Assembly (NCBI RefSeq): GCF_019795105.1
Contig: NZ_JAIMFO010000006.1
Location: 124,001-188,000 of the forward strand
From: Collinsella ureilytica
GTDB taxonomy: Bacteria; Actinomycetota; Coriobacteriia; Coriobacteriales; Coriobacteriaceae
Direction: 5' to 3'
DNA: 64,000 bases
Numbering within the stretch: the first letter of the stretch is position 1; every line of letters starts with the position of its first letter. The position numbers and the translations under genes were made by a program. Positions 37,376-46,400 of this stretch are shown here, piece by piece. The notes beneath the pieces are model-generated. The model did no database searches. It was not told where the DNA came from and worked only from the letters and a program-made list of their open reading frames with translations.

Positions 37376-37678
37376 CTAAAGACTTGCCTCCACCTTGCTA
37401 ACAATTTGCTTTGCTGCCTTGAGCACAAGGCTAGTGGGCACTTCCATCACGCGCTTACCTTTAAAGCGGCTGGTATCAACCTTGATATCGACCGCCAGAA
37501 TCACAGCATCAGCAGCTGCAATCTCTTCTGGCGTGAGCTCATCTTCAACGCCAATCGTTCCTTGGGTCTCAATACGAATCTCATGACCGAGCGACTCCGC
37601 AGCACGGCGGAGTTTCTCCTTAGCCATATAGGTATGGGCGATCCCCGATGTGCATGCGCAGATTGCAACCAATTTCAT
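37376..37678 (-). CDS. PTS fructose-type EIIB
   Basis: A 100-residue cytoplasmic phosphotransfer protein. The phospho-acceptor cysteine is Cys9 in CACTSGIAHTYMAK, the fructose EIIB signature. ATG 37678 has AAGGAGAGG upstream; the longer frame to 37723 would overlap IIA. It receives phosphate from EIIA and passes it to the incoming sugar. Confidence 0.92.
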   Translation of the reverse strand: MKLVAICACTSGIAHTYMAKEKLRRAAESLGHEIRIETQGTIGVEDELTPEEIAAADAVILAVDIKVDTSRFKGKRVMEVPTSLVLKAAKQIVSKVEASL

Positions 37679-37719
37679 CGCACCTCTCCTTTCTCTCGGA
37701 TGTACAAACAGGGCACATC

Positions 37720-38199
37720 TCATGCCTCAAATACATCAGGATCTAGCGTGAGCAACTCAAGCATTTCTCCTCTGCTCTTCACCGCATGGAGACGTCTAAT
37801 AAAAGATTCATGCGCTAAGAGCTTTGCGACGTGCTGAAGTAATTTGAGATGAACAACATCTGAATCACCATCAGTGACCGCGAACAAAATGACAACGCTG
37901 ACCGGCGCATCGTCCAACGACTCCCACACGATCGGTGAGCGGGAGGTCCCGATTGCAAGTGCCGTCTGTGTCACCGCCGGAGATTTACCATGCGGTATTG
38001 CAACCCCTTCCCCAATTCCAGTTGCTCCCTCTTGCTCTCTCCACATCACGTCGTCGTAAAACGCTTGTCTATCCGCTACCTTGCCTTTTGCTACCAGAAG
38101 CTCGATTAAGCTCTCGATCATTTCTGTTTTGTTGCAAACGTTGAGATTGAGCGCTATGAGATCCTGATCAATGACTGAGGAAATATTGAATTCTGACAT
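37720..38199 (-). CDS. PTS fructose-type EIIA
   Basis: A 159-residue EIIA domain protein with the active histidine in GVAIPHGKS (about residue 70). ATG 38199 follows AAGGGAGGGAAC. It is the first gene of the operon IIA-IIB-IIC-aldolase-aldolase. The palindrome at 38248-38271 lies 49 bases upstream and is the probable RpiR operator. No HPr or FPr domain is fused to it. Confidence 0.92.
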   Translation of the reverse strand: MSEFNISSVIDQDLIALNLNVCNKTEMIESLIELLVAKGKVADRQAFYDDVMWREQEGATGIGEGVAIPHGKSPAVTQTALAIGTSRSPIVWESLDDAPVSVVILFAVTDGDSDVVHLKLLQHVAKLLAHESFIRRLHAVKSRGEMLELLTLDPDVFEA

Positions 38200-38247
38200 G
38201 TTCCCTCCCTTCATGTCGTTCCTCTTTATTTCATATTTATATCAATT

Positions 38248-38271
38248 TGTGAAACAAATAGCTGTTTCACA
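38248..38271. promoter_or_regulatory. Perfect 24-bp palindromic operator of the sugar operon
   Basis: TGTGAAACA-N6-TGTTTCACA: nine-base arms, perfectly complementary, between the divergent PTS operon and ROK kinase gene. A TATAAAT-like -10 lies on the PTS side. The RpiR-type regulator encoded next to the operon is the best candidate binder. The rest of the 336-bp gap is AT-rich, with no gene. Confidence 0.75.
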
Positions 38272-38535
38272 GTCTGACTAGTTGGTGAACGGTAGCGCTT
38301 CTGTGGGTGAGCGGTTCTGATTATCTGCAGACCCTATTTAGTTTCTATTCTGGTATTTTATATCTGTATTGAGTTGTATGTTGCTACATTCTATGAGCGC
38401 GAATACTTTCTGGATCAATCTTTGTTGCTGCGTATTTGTTTCTATTAATTAGTATTTGAGAAACGGCTACAATGATTCCTATAACCATCTAGTCGCAGAT
38501 ATGGTTGCAATACAGGCGTGTGTGAAAGGGGACGA

Positions 38536-39429
38536 ATGATGGATCAGCCACTGTTAGGAGCCCTTGAGGCAGGTGGAACAAAGATGGTTTGTGCCACTGG
38601 CTATGCAGATGGCACAATCCTCGAGTCCTCGGAAATTCCAACGCTTGATCCGGGAGCCACGCTTGAGCAGGTTGTTGCATGGTTTAGCAGTCATGATATT
38701 CAAGCACTTGGTATTGGAGCCTTTGGACCGACTGCCGTAGATCCCGCCTCGCCACGTTTTGGAAGTATTCTTGAAACTCCTAAGACTGCGTGGAGGAATG
38801 TCGATCTGCTTGGCGCACTTGCGCAACCACTTGGAGTTCCTTGTGGGTATGACACCGATGTAAATGCAGCCTGCTTAGGTGAGGCTATCTTTGGATGCGC
38901 CCAGGGCATGTCTGATGTGGTCTACCTCACCATTGGTACCGGCATTGGCGCTGGCGTTATGGTGAACCATCAGCTCGTGCACGGCATGATGCATCCTGAA
39001 GCAGGTCACATCCTGCTCACTCGCGATCCCGCTGACCCCATTGGAACTGAGAGCGGCTGCCCCTATCATGCGTCCTGCGCTGAAGGTTTAATCGCAGGCC
39101 CTGCGATTAAGCGGCGCTGGGGTGGCAAACGTGCAAGTGAGCTTGCAGATGATCCAAAGGCCATGGCTCTGTTAGCTGGGTACTTAGCACAGGCGCTGGT
39201 AACCTATATTCTTTGCTACTCCCCAAAAAAGATCATTATTGGCGGAGGGGTTGCAGACCACACACCCCTTGTAGCCTTGGCGCGTCCACGCGTACGCGAG
39301 CTGCTTAACGGCTATTTAGTAACGCCTGAAATTGAAAATATTGACACGTACATCGTGAACAATAGCTTGGACGGCCGTCAGGGAATTTTGGGTTGTTTAG
39401 AACTCGCACGCCGCGCGCTTGAAAGCTAA
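38536..39429 (+). CDS. ROK-family fructokinase-like sugar kinase
   Basis: A 297-residue sugar kinase. The ATP motif is LEAGGTKMVCA (residues 9-19), IGTGIGAGV is the phosphate loop, HPEAGHI and CPYHASC form the ROK zinc site, and IIIGGGVADH lies near the C terminus. It resembles ScrK/GmuE fructokinases that make fructose 6-phosphate. It is divergent from the PTS operon and shares the palindromic control region, so it may phosphorylate sugar freed inside the cell. ATG 38536 follows AAAGGGGACGA; ATG 38539 is also possible. Confidence 0.88.
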   Translation: MMDQPLLGALEAGGTKMVCATGYADGTILESSEIPTLDPGATLEQVVAWFSSHDIQALGIGAFGPTAVDPASPRFGSILETPKTAWRNVDLLGALAQPLGVPCGYDTDVNAACLGEAIFGCAQGMSDVVYLTIGTGIGAGVMVNHQLVHGMMHPEAGHILLTRDPADPIGTESGCPYHASCAEGLIAGPAIKRRWGGKRASELADDPKAMALLAGYLAQALVTYILCYSPKKIIIGGGVADHTPLVALARPRVRELLNGYLVTPEIENIDTYIVNNSLDGRQGILGCLELARRALES

Positions 39430-39568
39430 TCGGCTCGCAGGACTTTGTACTGGTGCGGACTCACGCTCGCATGACGCCCGTGCACGAACAGGATAGGTTT
39501 TTCGCATCGCATCACACCCGTGAGTTCGACACGAGCGACCCTCTCGTGGCTAGGCATCCCTCTCGTAA

Positions 39569-40330
39569 TCACGCGTCACCGCGCAAACGGGCAGTCAAGC
39601 GATCGAGCACCTCTGCCTCACATCCCGCGTGGTGCAGCAGATACTCGCGAGCACTTCCGTAATGCGCATGCAGGTGAGCAAGGGCTTGGCGCATCTGAGA
39701 TGGCTCAGCTACAAAAAGGCTCTTTGGGGCGCGCCTCCGCATCAGGATACTCAGGCCTACAAATTGCAATGCCTTGCCAGGACTCATATGCTCTCCACTT
39801 GCTGCATAGTCCTCAACAATATGATCGTCATCCACACCGGCAAGCCCTAAGAGCAGCATGGCAATTACGCCGGTTCGATCCTTACCAGCACGACAGTGAA
39901 ACAGCGAGCAGCCAGGTCCATCTAAGGCGCGCATGACCGAGGTAATCGTTTGAGCGTCGTCATCCAATAGATCCCGATAGATCTCAAACATTGACTCGGG
40001 CAGATTGCCAGAGTCCGCGATCACATTCATCTGGTCGAGCATCGGAACACTCGTATATGCGATCTCAGGATCCGGATGTCTCAGATACGGCCCTGGCCAA
40101 TATCGCAGCTCAAAAGCACTACGAAGATCCACAACGCGCCTCACACCACAAGCTCTTAGCACCTCTCTTCCCGCAGAGGTCAAAAGCCAGAGTGAGCCTG
40201 AGCGCAAAAATACGCCAAAGGCAGTTTGCCCTGTCGTGCCATCAGGGCGAGAAAAGGGATAGCCTCCCAAATCGCGCAGGTTCTTAACAAAGCGCAGCGG
40301 GATCGGCTCGGGATCTGGGGCTTGCGGCAT
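39569..40330 (-). CDS. Tyrosine-protein phosphatase (Y_phosphatase3 type)
   Basis: A 253-residue phosphatase of the PtpB/Y_phosphatase3 group. The catalytic loop is HCRAGKDRTG (CX5R, nucleophile Cys at about residue 152). NLRDLGGYP and RSGSLWLL near the N terminus are also family marks. ATG 40330 has TGGAGGAAC directly upstream; the extra six codons to 40345 are unlikely. It is a single gene with no clear functional partner nearby. Confidence 0.88.
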   Translation of the reverse strand: MPQAPDPEPIPLRFVKNLRDLGGYPFSRPDGTTGQTAFGVFLRSGSLWLLTSAGREVLRACGVRRVVDLRSAFELRYWPGPYLRHPDPEIAYTSVPMLDQMNVIADSGNLPESMFEIYRDLLDDDAQTITSVMRALDGPGCSLFHCRAGKDRTGVIAMLLLGLAGVDDDHIVEDYAASGEHMSPGKALQFVGLSILMRRRAPKSLFVAEPSQMRQALAHLHAHYGSAREYLLHHAGCEAEVLDRLTARLRGDA

Positions 40331-40470
40331 GTTCCTCCAAAACAAGGGGCACGACTCGGAACACGTGCGCCCGTCGCTTAAAACTATACTCGAGTCTCAG
40401 CACTCATGCGGGGTCAGAACCGTTCCCTTACCAATCCCATGCAGGACGAGTTAGATAATCTTAACTTTAT

Positions 40471-42324
40471 CTACTCTGTGCTGGCAAATTGAGCCTCATA
40501 CAAATCTGCATAGAAGCCACCTCGAGCTAAGAGCTCCTCATGCGTGCCACACTCAATAATGTTCCCTTCGTGCATAACGAGGATCATATCGGCGTCTTGA
40601 ATGGTTGAGAGACGGTGAGCGACTACAAAGCTCGTTCGCCCACGCATGAGTTCGTCAAAAGCTGCCTGTACCTGGAGTTCTGTTCTGGTATCAATCGAGC
40701 TCGTTGCTTCGTCTAACAGCAGAATTGCGGGATCGGTTAGCATAACGCGAGCGATGCACAACAGCTGGCGCTGACCTTGCGAAAACGAACTACCATCATC
40801 GATAATGAGGGTATCAAAGCCCTCGGGCAGCGCATTAATAAAACCATCGGCATGAGCGCGGCGGGCAGCCTCCTGAACCTCTTCGCGGGTAGCACCGGGA
40901 CGTCCGTACGCAATATTATCGTGAATCGTTCCTTCAAAAAGCCAGCTATCTTGTAAAACCATTCCAAAACTCGTACGCAGACTCCGCCTGGTCAGCCCTC
41001 GAATATCCTGCCCGTCTAGCAAAATCTCACCTGCATCAACTTCGTAAAAGCGCAAGAGCAGGTTAATGAGGGTTGTTTTGCCGCAGCCCGTAGGCCCCAC
41101 CAACGCTATGCGCTGTCCGGCAGACGCGTGTACGCAAATGTCTTGGAGCAAGGGTCGATCTTTCACATACGAAAAATCTACGTGGTTCAGATCCACACGG
41201 CCTTGCGGTGCCGTTATTTCTATGGCTGACGCATGGTCGGGATCTTCTTCCTTTGCATCAAGCAAGGAGAATACGCGGCGCGCACTCGCCAGAGCCGTTT
41301 GGATCTGCGTAATCACACTTGTGATCTCGTTAAAGGGGCGTGTGTATTGATTGGCGTAGGATAAAAAGACCTGAACGCCGCCTACAGTCAGCACCGCCGG
41401 CTTTCCGGTGATCACCGAGATACAACCGATGCCTGCCACGATGGCAAAGATGAGGTTATTGATGAAGCGCGTCCCAGGATTTGAGAGTGAGCTTAAGAAT
41501 TGCGCATGCTCACCCGCGTCATAGAGCTCTGCATTGATAGTGTTAAACCCCGCCTGGGCTCGATCTCCAAATGCGAAGGCAGAGACGAGGCGCTGATTGC
41601 CCACATACTCCTCTACGTGAGCTCCAAGCTGACCCAAAATTGCCTGCTGAGCGGCAAAGCTGCGATCTGAAAGACGTGCGATCAGCCAGGCGGCTAAGAC
41701 CGAAAGCGGTGTCACCAACACCACAATGACCGCCATGGGAACCGAAATCGAAAGCATAAAAAGAAGGGTTCCAACGATGGTCGCCACCCCAGTAAACAGC
41801 TGAGTCAACCCTTGTAGCAGACCATCGCCCACCAGGTCAACGTCGTTCACCACACGGGACATAAGATCCCCGTGCGGGTGTGAATCAATGAACGAAAGAG
41901 GCATGCGCCCAATTTTTTCGCTCACGGCAATTCGCAAATCACAGGTTGTGCCATAAGCCAGCCGACTCAAGGTGATGCCTTGGATCCACTGGGCAAGGGC
42001 AACGAGGCAAACAACTGCTGCCAGCTCAAACAAGAGTGACATGAGCTGAGTAAAGTTGACCTGACCAGCGCCGATGATGATATCGATACCCTGTCCAATA
42101 AGAATGGGAACAAAAAGCGCCAAGCTCACGGCAGTAAGGGCAGACAGAAGCGCGAGGATGGTTAGTCCTGCTCGCGGACGGATGAGGACGATCAAACGGC
42201 GAAGCAGATCGGTGCCAGACATGGGAGGAGCCAGCGAGCTCACCGTGTCGTTTCTGCCAGTTGCGCCTGCAGCGGAGGCAGTAACGGTGGAGACCGAGCC
42301 TGCGGAGGTATACGGATTCATCAA
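40471..42324 (-). CDS. ABC exporter half-transporter, canonical NBD (second pair)
   Basis: A 617-residue type I exporter subunit. Six helices (about residues 35-330) precede an ATPase domain with Walker A GPTGCGKTT, signature FSQGQRQL and Walker B ILLLDEATSSID, with catalytic Glu intact. The start overlaps the stop of the upstream partner in an ATGA arrangement, showing translational coupling. A small inverted repeat TAGATAA/TTATCTA overlaps the stop (40452-40473) and may mark the transcript end. The export substrate is unknown. Confidence 0.9.
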   Translation of the reverse strand: MMNPYTSAGSVSTVTASAAGATGRNDTVSSLAPPMSGTDLLRRLIVLIRPRAGLTILALLSALTAVSLALFVPILIGQGIDIIIGAGQVNFTQLMSLLFELAAVVCLVALAQWIQGITLSRLAYGTTCDLRIAVSEKIGRMPLSFIDSHPHGDLMSRVVNDVDLVGDGLLQGLTQLFTGVATIVGTLLFMLSISVPMAVIVVLVTPLSVLAAWLIARLSDRSFAAQQAILGQLGAHVEEYVGNQRLVSAFAFGDRAQAGFNTINAELYDAGEHAQFLSSLSNPGTRFINNLIFAIVAGIGCISVITGKPAVLTVGGVQVFLSYANQYTRPFNEITSVITQIQTALASARRVFSLLDAKEEDPDHASAIEITAPQGRVDLNHVDFSYVKDRPLLQDICVHASAGQRIALVGPTGCGKTTLINLLLRFYEVDAGEILLDGQDIRGLTRRSLRTSFGMVLQDSWLFEGTIHDNIAYGRPGATREEVQEAARRAHADGFINALPEGFDTLIIDDGSSFSQGQRQLLCIARVMLTDPAILLLDEATSSIDTRTELQVQAAFDELMRGRTSFVVAHRLSTIQDADMILVMHEGNIIECGTHEELLARGGFYADLYEAQFASTE

Positions 42325-44378
42325 GCCTCCCCTCTTTCAGATGGCTCGGGAAGCGCGATGCCTTGTGAGGAGCAAATCTCCCGGTACACCTCACAGGTCG
42401 CAAGCAGTTCATCATGGGTGCCAAGCCCGACTGTGCGACCGCGCCTCATCACACAAATGAGGTTCGCTTCTCGAACAGATGACACACGCTGCGACACGAT
42501 AACCGTACTGAGAGGCTCGCCTGCTACAGCTGCTTGCCCTGTACGATGATGAATTGCTCGGCGAAGCTCTGCATCGGTTTTAAGATCAAGCGCTGAGGCA
42601 GCATCATCCAAAATAAGCATACGAGGACGTCCCACCAATGCGCGTGCGATAGTAAGACGCTGACGCTGGCCGCCTGAAAAATTGCGACCCCCTGCCTCTA
42701 CCGGTGCATCAAGACCTAAAGGGAGCTTCTGCACGAACTCAGCAGCCTGCGCAGTTTCAAGCACATTCCAAAGCTCATCGTCTGTTGCTTGAGCGTCTCT
42801 CCATAGTAGATTAGAGCGAATCGTGCCTGAGATCAGCGAGGATCCTTGCGGCACCAAGCCAATTGCGCGCCGAAGTGCCTGGAGGTTCCATGTATGCACA
42901 TCAGCTCCGAGCACCTCAACTGATCCAGAATCGACATCATACAGACGAGGCAGTAAAGAAACGAGCAAGGACTTACCTGAACCGGTACCGCCGATAATCC
43001 CCAAGGTTTGACCTTGAGCCAGTTCGAGCGAAATGTCATCGAGGGCAGGTGTGCTTGCCTGTCCAAAGGAAAAGCTCACATGAGAGAAGCGCAGGGCTGG
43101 TGCTAGCTGTTCTGAGGCTGCCGCGAAATGCTCAGCTGGCGGGGCAGCTTGCGGGGCAGCGTGAGGGGCGACTTGCCGGGCAGCCGAAGGGGCGACTTGC
43201 CGGGCAGCCGAAGAGGCGACTGACACCGTACGTTGCGCGGGTTCAACATGCTCAACCGACACCGCGTCTGACACCGGCGCGACACGCTCAGCTGGCACCG
43301 TATCTTGCGTAGACGCATTTCCCTTTGTCGCCTGGTCAGATTCAGATCCCCTCTCAATATCTCGAGCTGCGGTCAGCTCGATCTCCCCTGTAGCCTCCCC
43401 CACGTCTACGCCGTTTACAGGAGAAACAATGCTCGGCTCGCAATCCAGCACCTCAACAACGCGCGTGGCGCTCGCACTTGCCCGAGTAAAAACGATGACA
43501 AGATTTGCTACATACACAATAGAGAGCAGGGTCTGGGTCATATAGTTCACAAACGCCACGATCTCACCCTGCGTGAGTCGGCCAATCTGAACGGCCATGC
43601 CCCCCTGCCACAAAATAGCGCATACGCCCAGATTCATTACAAGAAACGTTGCAGGATTGAGAATCGCACTTAAGCGTCCAGCTACAATAGAAAGCCCTGC
43701 TTGGTCACGTGCAGCATCGCGAAAACGTGCTCGCTCCCGATCTTCGCGAACAAAGGCACGAATCACACGAACACCTGATAGCCCTTCGCGCGTGAGCAAA
43801 CCAATATGATCCAGGGCGGCTTGAATCCTCCCAAAAAGCGGGACGCAAGCTGCCATGATGCCCCAAAACACCAGGCCAATAAGGGGAGTAGAAATCAAAA
43901 ATACGATACCAAGCTGTACATCAATGAGCAGAGATGCACCCATAGAGCCAATTGCCAAAATCGGCCAGCGAATGAGCTGGCGAACTCCAAGCGCTAAAGC
44001 AAGCTGCACTTGATTAACGTCGCTCGTAATGCGCGTAATAAGCGAGGGAGTGCCGAATCGATCTAAATCAACAAAAGCAAGCGCATTGATGCGCTGGTAC
44101 AAGGCACGTCTAACATCTGTGCCTATGCCTTGTGACACCAAGGCGGCCATTTTCTGACAAATAAAGGTGAACAACATGCCCGTGGTGGCCATGATAAATA
44201 GAAGACCACCGCAGCGAAGGATAAGTCCTGTGTCTTGAGAGGCAATCCCCCTATCAATCATGTATGCAATGACTAAGGGCGTCAGCAGGTCAAAGACCAC
44301 TTCGATAATCTTGCAGGCAGGGCCTACTACCAATTGTCGGCGGTATGCAGATCCATATCGTTTAAGCAGCTCAAGCAT
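42321..44378 (-). CDS. ABC exporter half-transporter, degenerate NBD, with repeat-rich linker
   Basis: A 685-residue partner. The transmembrane part is about residues 15-305 and the ATPase domain about 430-670, with Walker A GGTGSGKSL, signature FSGGQRQRL and Walker B LILDDAASALD (Asp for catalytic Glu). Between them is an unusual 95-residue insert (about 333-428) of low complexity, with SAARQVAP twice followed by AAPQAAPPAE. The neighbouring exporter lacks it. The gene is first in a two-gene unit, and GAGGA lies upstream of ATG 44378. A heterodimeric exporter like the 23094-26796 pair is inferred. Confidence 0.88.
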   Translation of the reverse strand: MLELLKRYGSAYRRQLVVGPACKIIEVVFDLLTPLVIAYMIDRGIASQDTGLILRCGGLLFIMATTGMLFTFICQKMAALVSQGIGTDVRRALYQRINALAFVDLDRFGTPSLITRITSDVNQVQLALALGVRQLIRWPILAIGSMGASLLIDVQLGIVFLISTPLIGLVFWGIMAACVPLFGRIQAALDHIGLLTREGLSGVRVIRAFVREDRERARFRDAARDQAGLSIVAGRLSAILNPATFLVMNLGVCAILWQGGMAVQIGRLTQGEIVAFVNYMTQTLLSIVYVANLVIVFTRASASATRVVEVLDCEPSIVSPVNGVDVGEATGEIELTAARDIERGSESDQATKGNASTQDTVPAERVAPVSDAVSVEHVEPAQRTVSVASSAARQVAPSAARQVAPHAAPQAAPPAEHFAAASEQLAPALRFSHVSFSFGQASTPALDDISLELAQGQTLGIIGGTGSGKSLLVSLLPRLYDVDSGSVEVLGADVHTWNLQALRRAIGLVPQGSSLISGTIRSNLLWRDAQATDDELWNVLETAQAAEFVQKLPLGLDAPVEAGGRNFSGGQRQRLTIARALVGRPRMLILDDAASALDLKTDAELRRAIHHRTGQAAVAGEPLSTVIVSQRVSSVREANLICVMRRGRTVGLGTHDELLATCEVYREICSSQGIALPEPSERGEA
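43140..43212. repeat. In-frame 24-bp repeat inside the ABC exporter gene
   Basis: The 24-base unit GGCGACTTGCCGGGCAGCCG plus AAGG occurs nearly perfectly twice, with a third diverged copy before it. The period is a multiple of three, so it expands the linker by whole repeats of eight residues. Confidence 0.7.
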
Positions 44379-44515
44379 GCATCCTCGATGCCTTATCTCG
44401 ATTCACACGCACACGGACTGGTGCACGAGCACGTCAACCCATCATAGCGCAGATGGGTCATTCCGCTGCCAAAAGACTACAGAGTGCTTACCTACCGATG
44501 GTAGGGGCAAAGACA

Positions 44516-44721
44516 GATGCAATTCTGAGCGGTGCAAGGTGAAATCGCACATCCATTTCGATTTTCGCAATCGCCCCTGATGCAATTCTGAGCGCTACAA
44601 GGGGAAATCACACGTCCACTTCCGATAGAGGGGGTTATATTTAGTACATTTATTGCCCTCTAGGCAACGATTTAACGCCAAGTGCGGGCAAAAATGGTCG
44701 TAACGACACCAAAATGCACGC
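44516..44721. repeat. Dispersed 125-bp repeat, copy A, with partial tandem copy
   Basis: Bases 44597-44721 match 50966-51090 at about 118 of 125 positions in the same orientation. In front of it GATGCAATTCTGAGCG occurs at 44516-44531 and 44579-44594, 63 bases apart, with related sequence after each, so the start of the element is tandemly duplicated. It lies in a 364-bp gap between the Nudix fusion stop and the ABC gene start, which also holds a short hairpin at 44491-44505. Confidence 0.8.
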
Positions 44722-44742
44722 GTTCCCAGAGCGCCATACATC

Positions 44743-45735
44743 TCAGCTGTATACAAACGTTTCAAGTGCTTTTTGAATCTGAGGATCAGACAAGGCTGCC
44801 AACGTCCAAGGCGCAAGCGGCTCTGGATCCCCACACAAATACCCTGGAATCTCATGCAGCTTGACCGGAATAACTTCCTCAATTTCATCAGTATTGACTG
44901 GAAGACCATTCATTGCGCCAGAGCCCCTGCTCGAACGTATCGCAACATCGGCTTGATCATATTCAGCGGCGAAAACCGCGCACCACTCATGTTCACAGCT
45001 GCCATCACCATAATCTTCCTGGTACACCACATGGCCCAGCATAGATACATCCTGCGAGCCGAGCTCAATTCCGGTCTCCTCCTTGAGGCGGCGCACTGCA
45101 GCCGCTGCGAGCTCTTCTCCAGGCAAAGGATGCCCCGAACAGGTATCAGCGAGTACACCTCCCCATAGCCGCTTCGAGCGACTGCGCCTGCAGAGCAACA
45201 GCTGTGGCTCATGCTCCGTGCGCTGCAGAAGAAATATCATAAACGCTTGATGAAGAATCCCGTCGCCCTGGTGTGCCAGGTGTCTAGAAATTGGTCGCAC
45301 TGGTTTTCCAGACGAATCAACTGCAACAACCTGCTCTTCATTAGCCCATGTCGCCCGCCGAATCCGCTCGATTCTTTCAATAAGCTTTTTAATGAGCTGC
45401 TGTGTTACGTCTAAAAGCTGATGGATATCGTCCTCGGTTGCTGCATCAACATGCAGGCCAGCACTTGCAGCAACCGGTACATCAAAACGCGTCGCAAGCG
45501 CAGCGGCAATCTCACGTGCTGGTATTTCATCGCGATGGCAGGGCACGGCCAGTATGCTCACGGTCGCAGTTCTGCCGGGCTCTGGGCGCGGAATTGCCTG
45601 AGCGGTGGCGCCAAGGTGTGCATGCGCTGGTGAATAAGCAGTTACGGTAATCCCTTGAGGCATAACCACCGCTACAGCCCCCAGAGCAAATGGTGGTTCA
45701 CCTACCTGCACCTCAACTATGGCTATCTCTTGCAT
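44743..45735 (-). CDS. Fusion: LpdD-like prenylated-flavin chaperone domain plus IDI-like Nudix domain
   Basis: A 330-residue cytoplasmic protein. Residues 1-105 resemble the LpdD-like family found with UbiD decarboxylases, with GAVAVVMP (19-26), ATVSILAVPCH (57-67) and GLHVDAATEDDI (93-104). After a helical linker, residues 134-325 align with type I isopentenyl-diphosphate isomerase: LHQAF, RRSRSKRLWGG, GHPLPGEELAAAAVRRLKEE (Nudix box from Gly201), Glu248/Glu250 in CEHEW, and a C-terminal APW. The position of the isomerase catalytic Cys is Ser200 (TCSGHP); a Cys sits one residue earlier. It may therefore hydrolyse a prenyl diphosphate rather than isomerise it. ATG 45735 follows GGAGATCGT. 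It is the last gene after ubiX. Confidence 0.78.
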   Translation of the reverse strand: MQEIAIVEVQVGEPPFALGAVAVVMPQGITVTAYSPAHAHLGATAQAIPRPEPGRTATVSILAVPCHRDEIPAREIAAALATRFDVPVAASAGLHVDAATEDDIHQLLDVTQQLIKKLIERIERIRRATWANEEQVVAVDSSGKPVRPISRHLAHQGDGILHQAFMIFLLQRTEHEPQLLLCRRSRSKRLWGGVLADTCSGHPLPGEELAAAAVRRLKEETGIELGSQDVSMLGHVVYQEDYGDGSCEHEWCAVFAAEYDQADVAIRSSRGSGAMNGLPVNTDEIEEVIPVKLHEIPGYLCGDPEPLAPWTLAALSDPQIQKALETFVYS

Positions 45736-45809
45736 ACGATCTCCGCCCTAGCATGTTCTGCACATCGCATCCAGCACCTCTAGGATCTCTGTATCCACTT
45801 CCGCTGGTT

Positions 45810-46400
45810 CTACTCCGCACCTTCCCAGCCATGAAACCTCTGTGGCTCAATATGGAATTGACGAAGGATTTTTCCAACAATATGCCAAATCTGATCCTCC
45901 ACGGAGACAGGCCCGTTATAAAAGGTCAGCATAGGAGGCATAATGACGCATCCAAGCTCAGCAGCAAGCTTCAGGTTTCTCAGATGAACAGCGCCGAGCG
46001 GCATCTCACGTGGAGCCAAGACGACCCGCCGTCCTTCTTTGAGGCAAACATCTGCAGATCGGGATAACAAATTGTCAGCAATGCCGTGTGCTATTTGAGC
46101 CAGCGTTTTCATCGAACAAGGAAGCACGATCATGCCGTCCGTTTGAAATGAGCCGCTAGAAATACAAGCAGCAAGGTTTTCAGCGCTGTGCACATGATCT
46201 GCTAGGGCAAGCAAGGCGTCGATTGGCTCGCAACATTCCAACTCCCATGTGCGGCGCGCGCCAGCACTAACAACAAGATGTGTCTCTACGCACTCATGTG
46301 AAGCAAGCTCCGTGAGAAGGTAGCGAGCCATGCAAACACCCGTTGCTCCAGAAACACCAACGACTATCCGCCGCTTCTCCATTGTTCCTCCTATAGACAT
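45810..46400 (-). CDS. UbiX-family flavin prenyltransferase
   Basis: A 196-residue enzyme that attaches a dimethylallyl group to FMN, making the prenylated FMN cofactor of UbiD enzymes. Motifs are VGVSGATGVCMARYLL (FMN binding, about residues 10-25), SGSFQTDGMIVLPCSMKTLA and LAPREMPLGAVHLRNL. AGGAGGAAC precedes ATG 46400. It is 74 bases upstream of the LpdD-Nudix fusion and downstream of the transporter in the same orientation. The prenyl donor of UbiX is usually DMAP, which is what makes the neighbouring Nudix domain notable. Confidence 0.93.
   Translation of the reverse strand: MSIGGTMEKRRIVVGVSGATGVCMARYLLTELASHECVETHLVVSAGARRTWELECCEPIDALLALADHVHSAENLAACISSGSFQTDGMIVLPCSMKTLAQIAHGIADNLLSRSADVCLKEGRRVVLAPREMPLGAVHLRNLKLAAELGCVIMPPMLTFYNGPVSVEDQIWHIVGKILRQFHIEPQRFHGWEGAE

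Noticed and set aside
44595-44909. Small antisense genes over the dispersed repeats (also 50841-51215)
   Set aside because: Both copies read as a Cys/Trp peptide, but most differences between copies change amino acids, there is no ribosome site, and the frames run into real genes.
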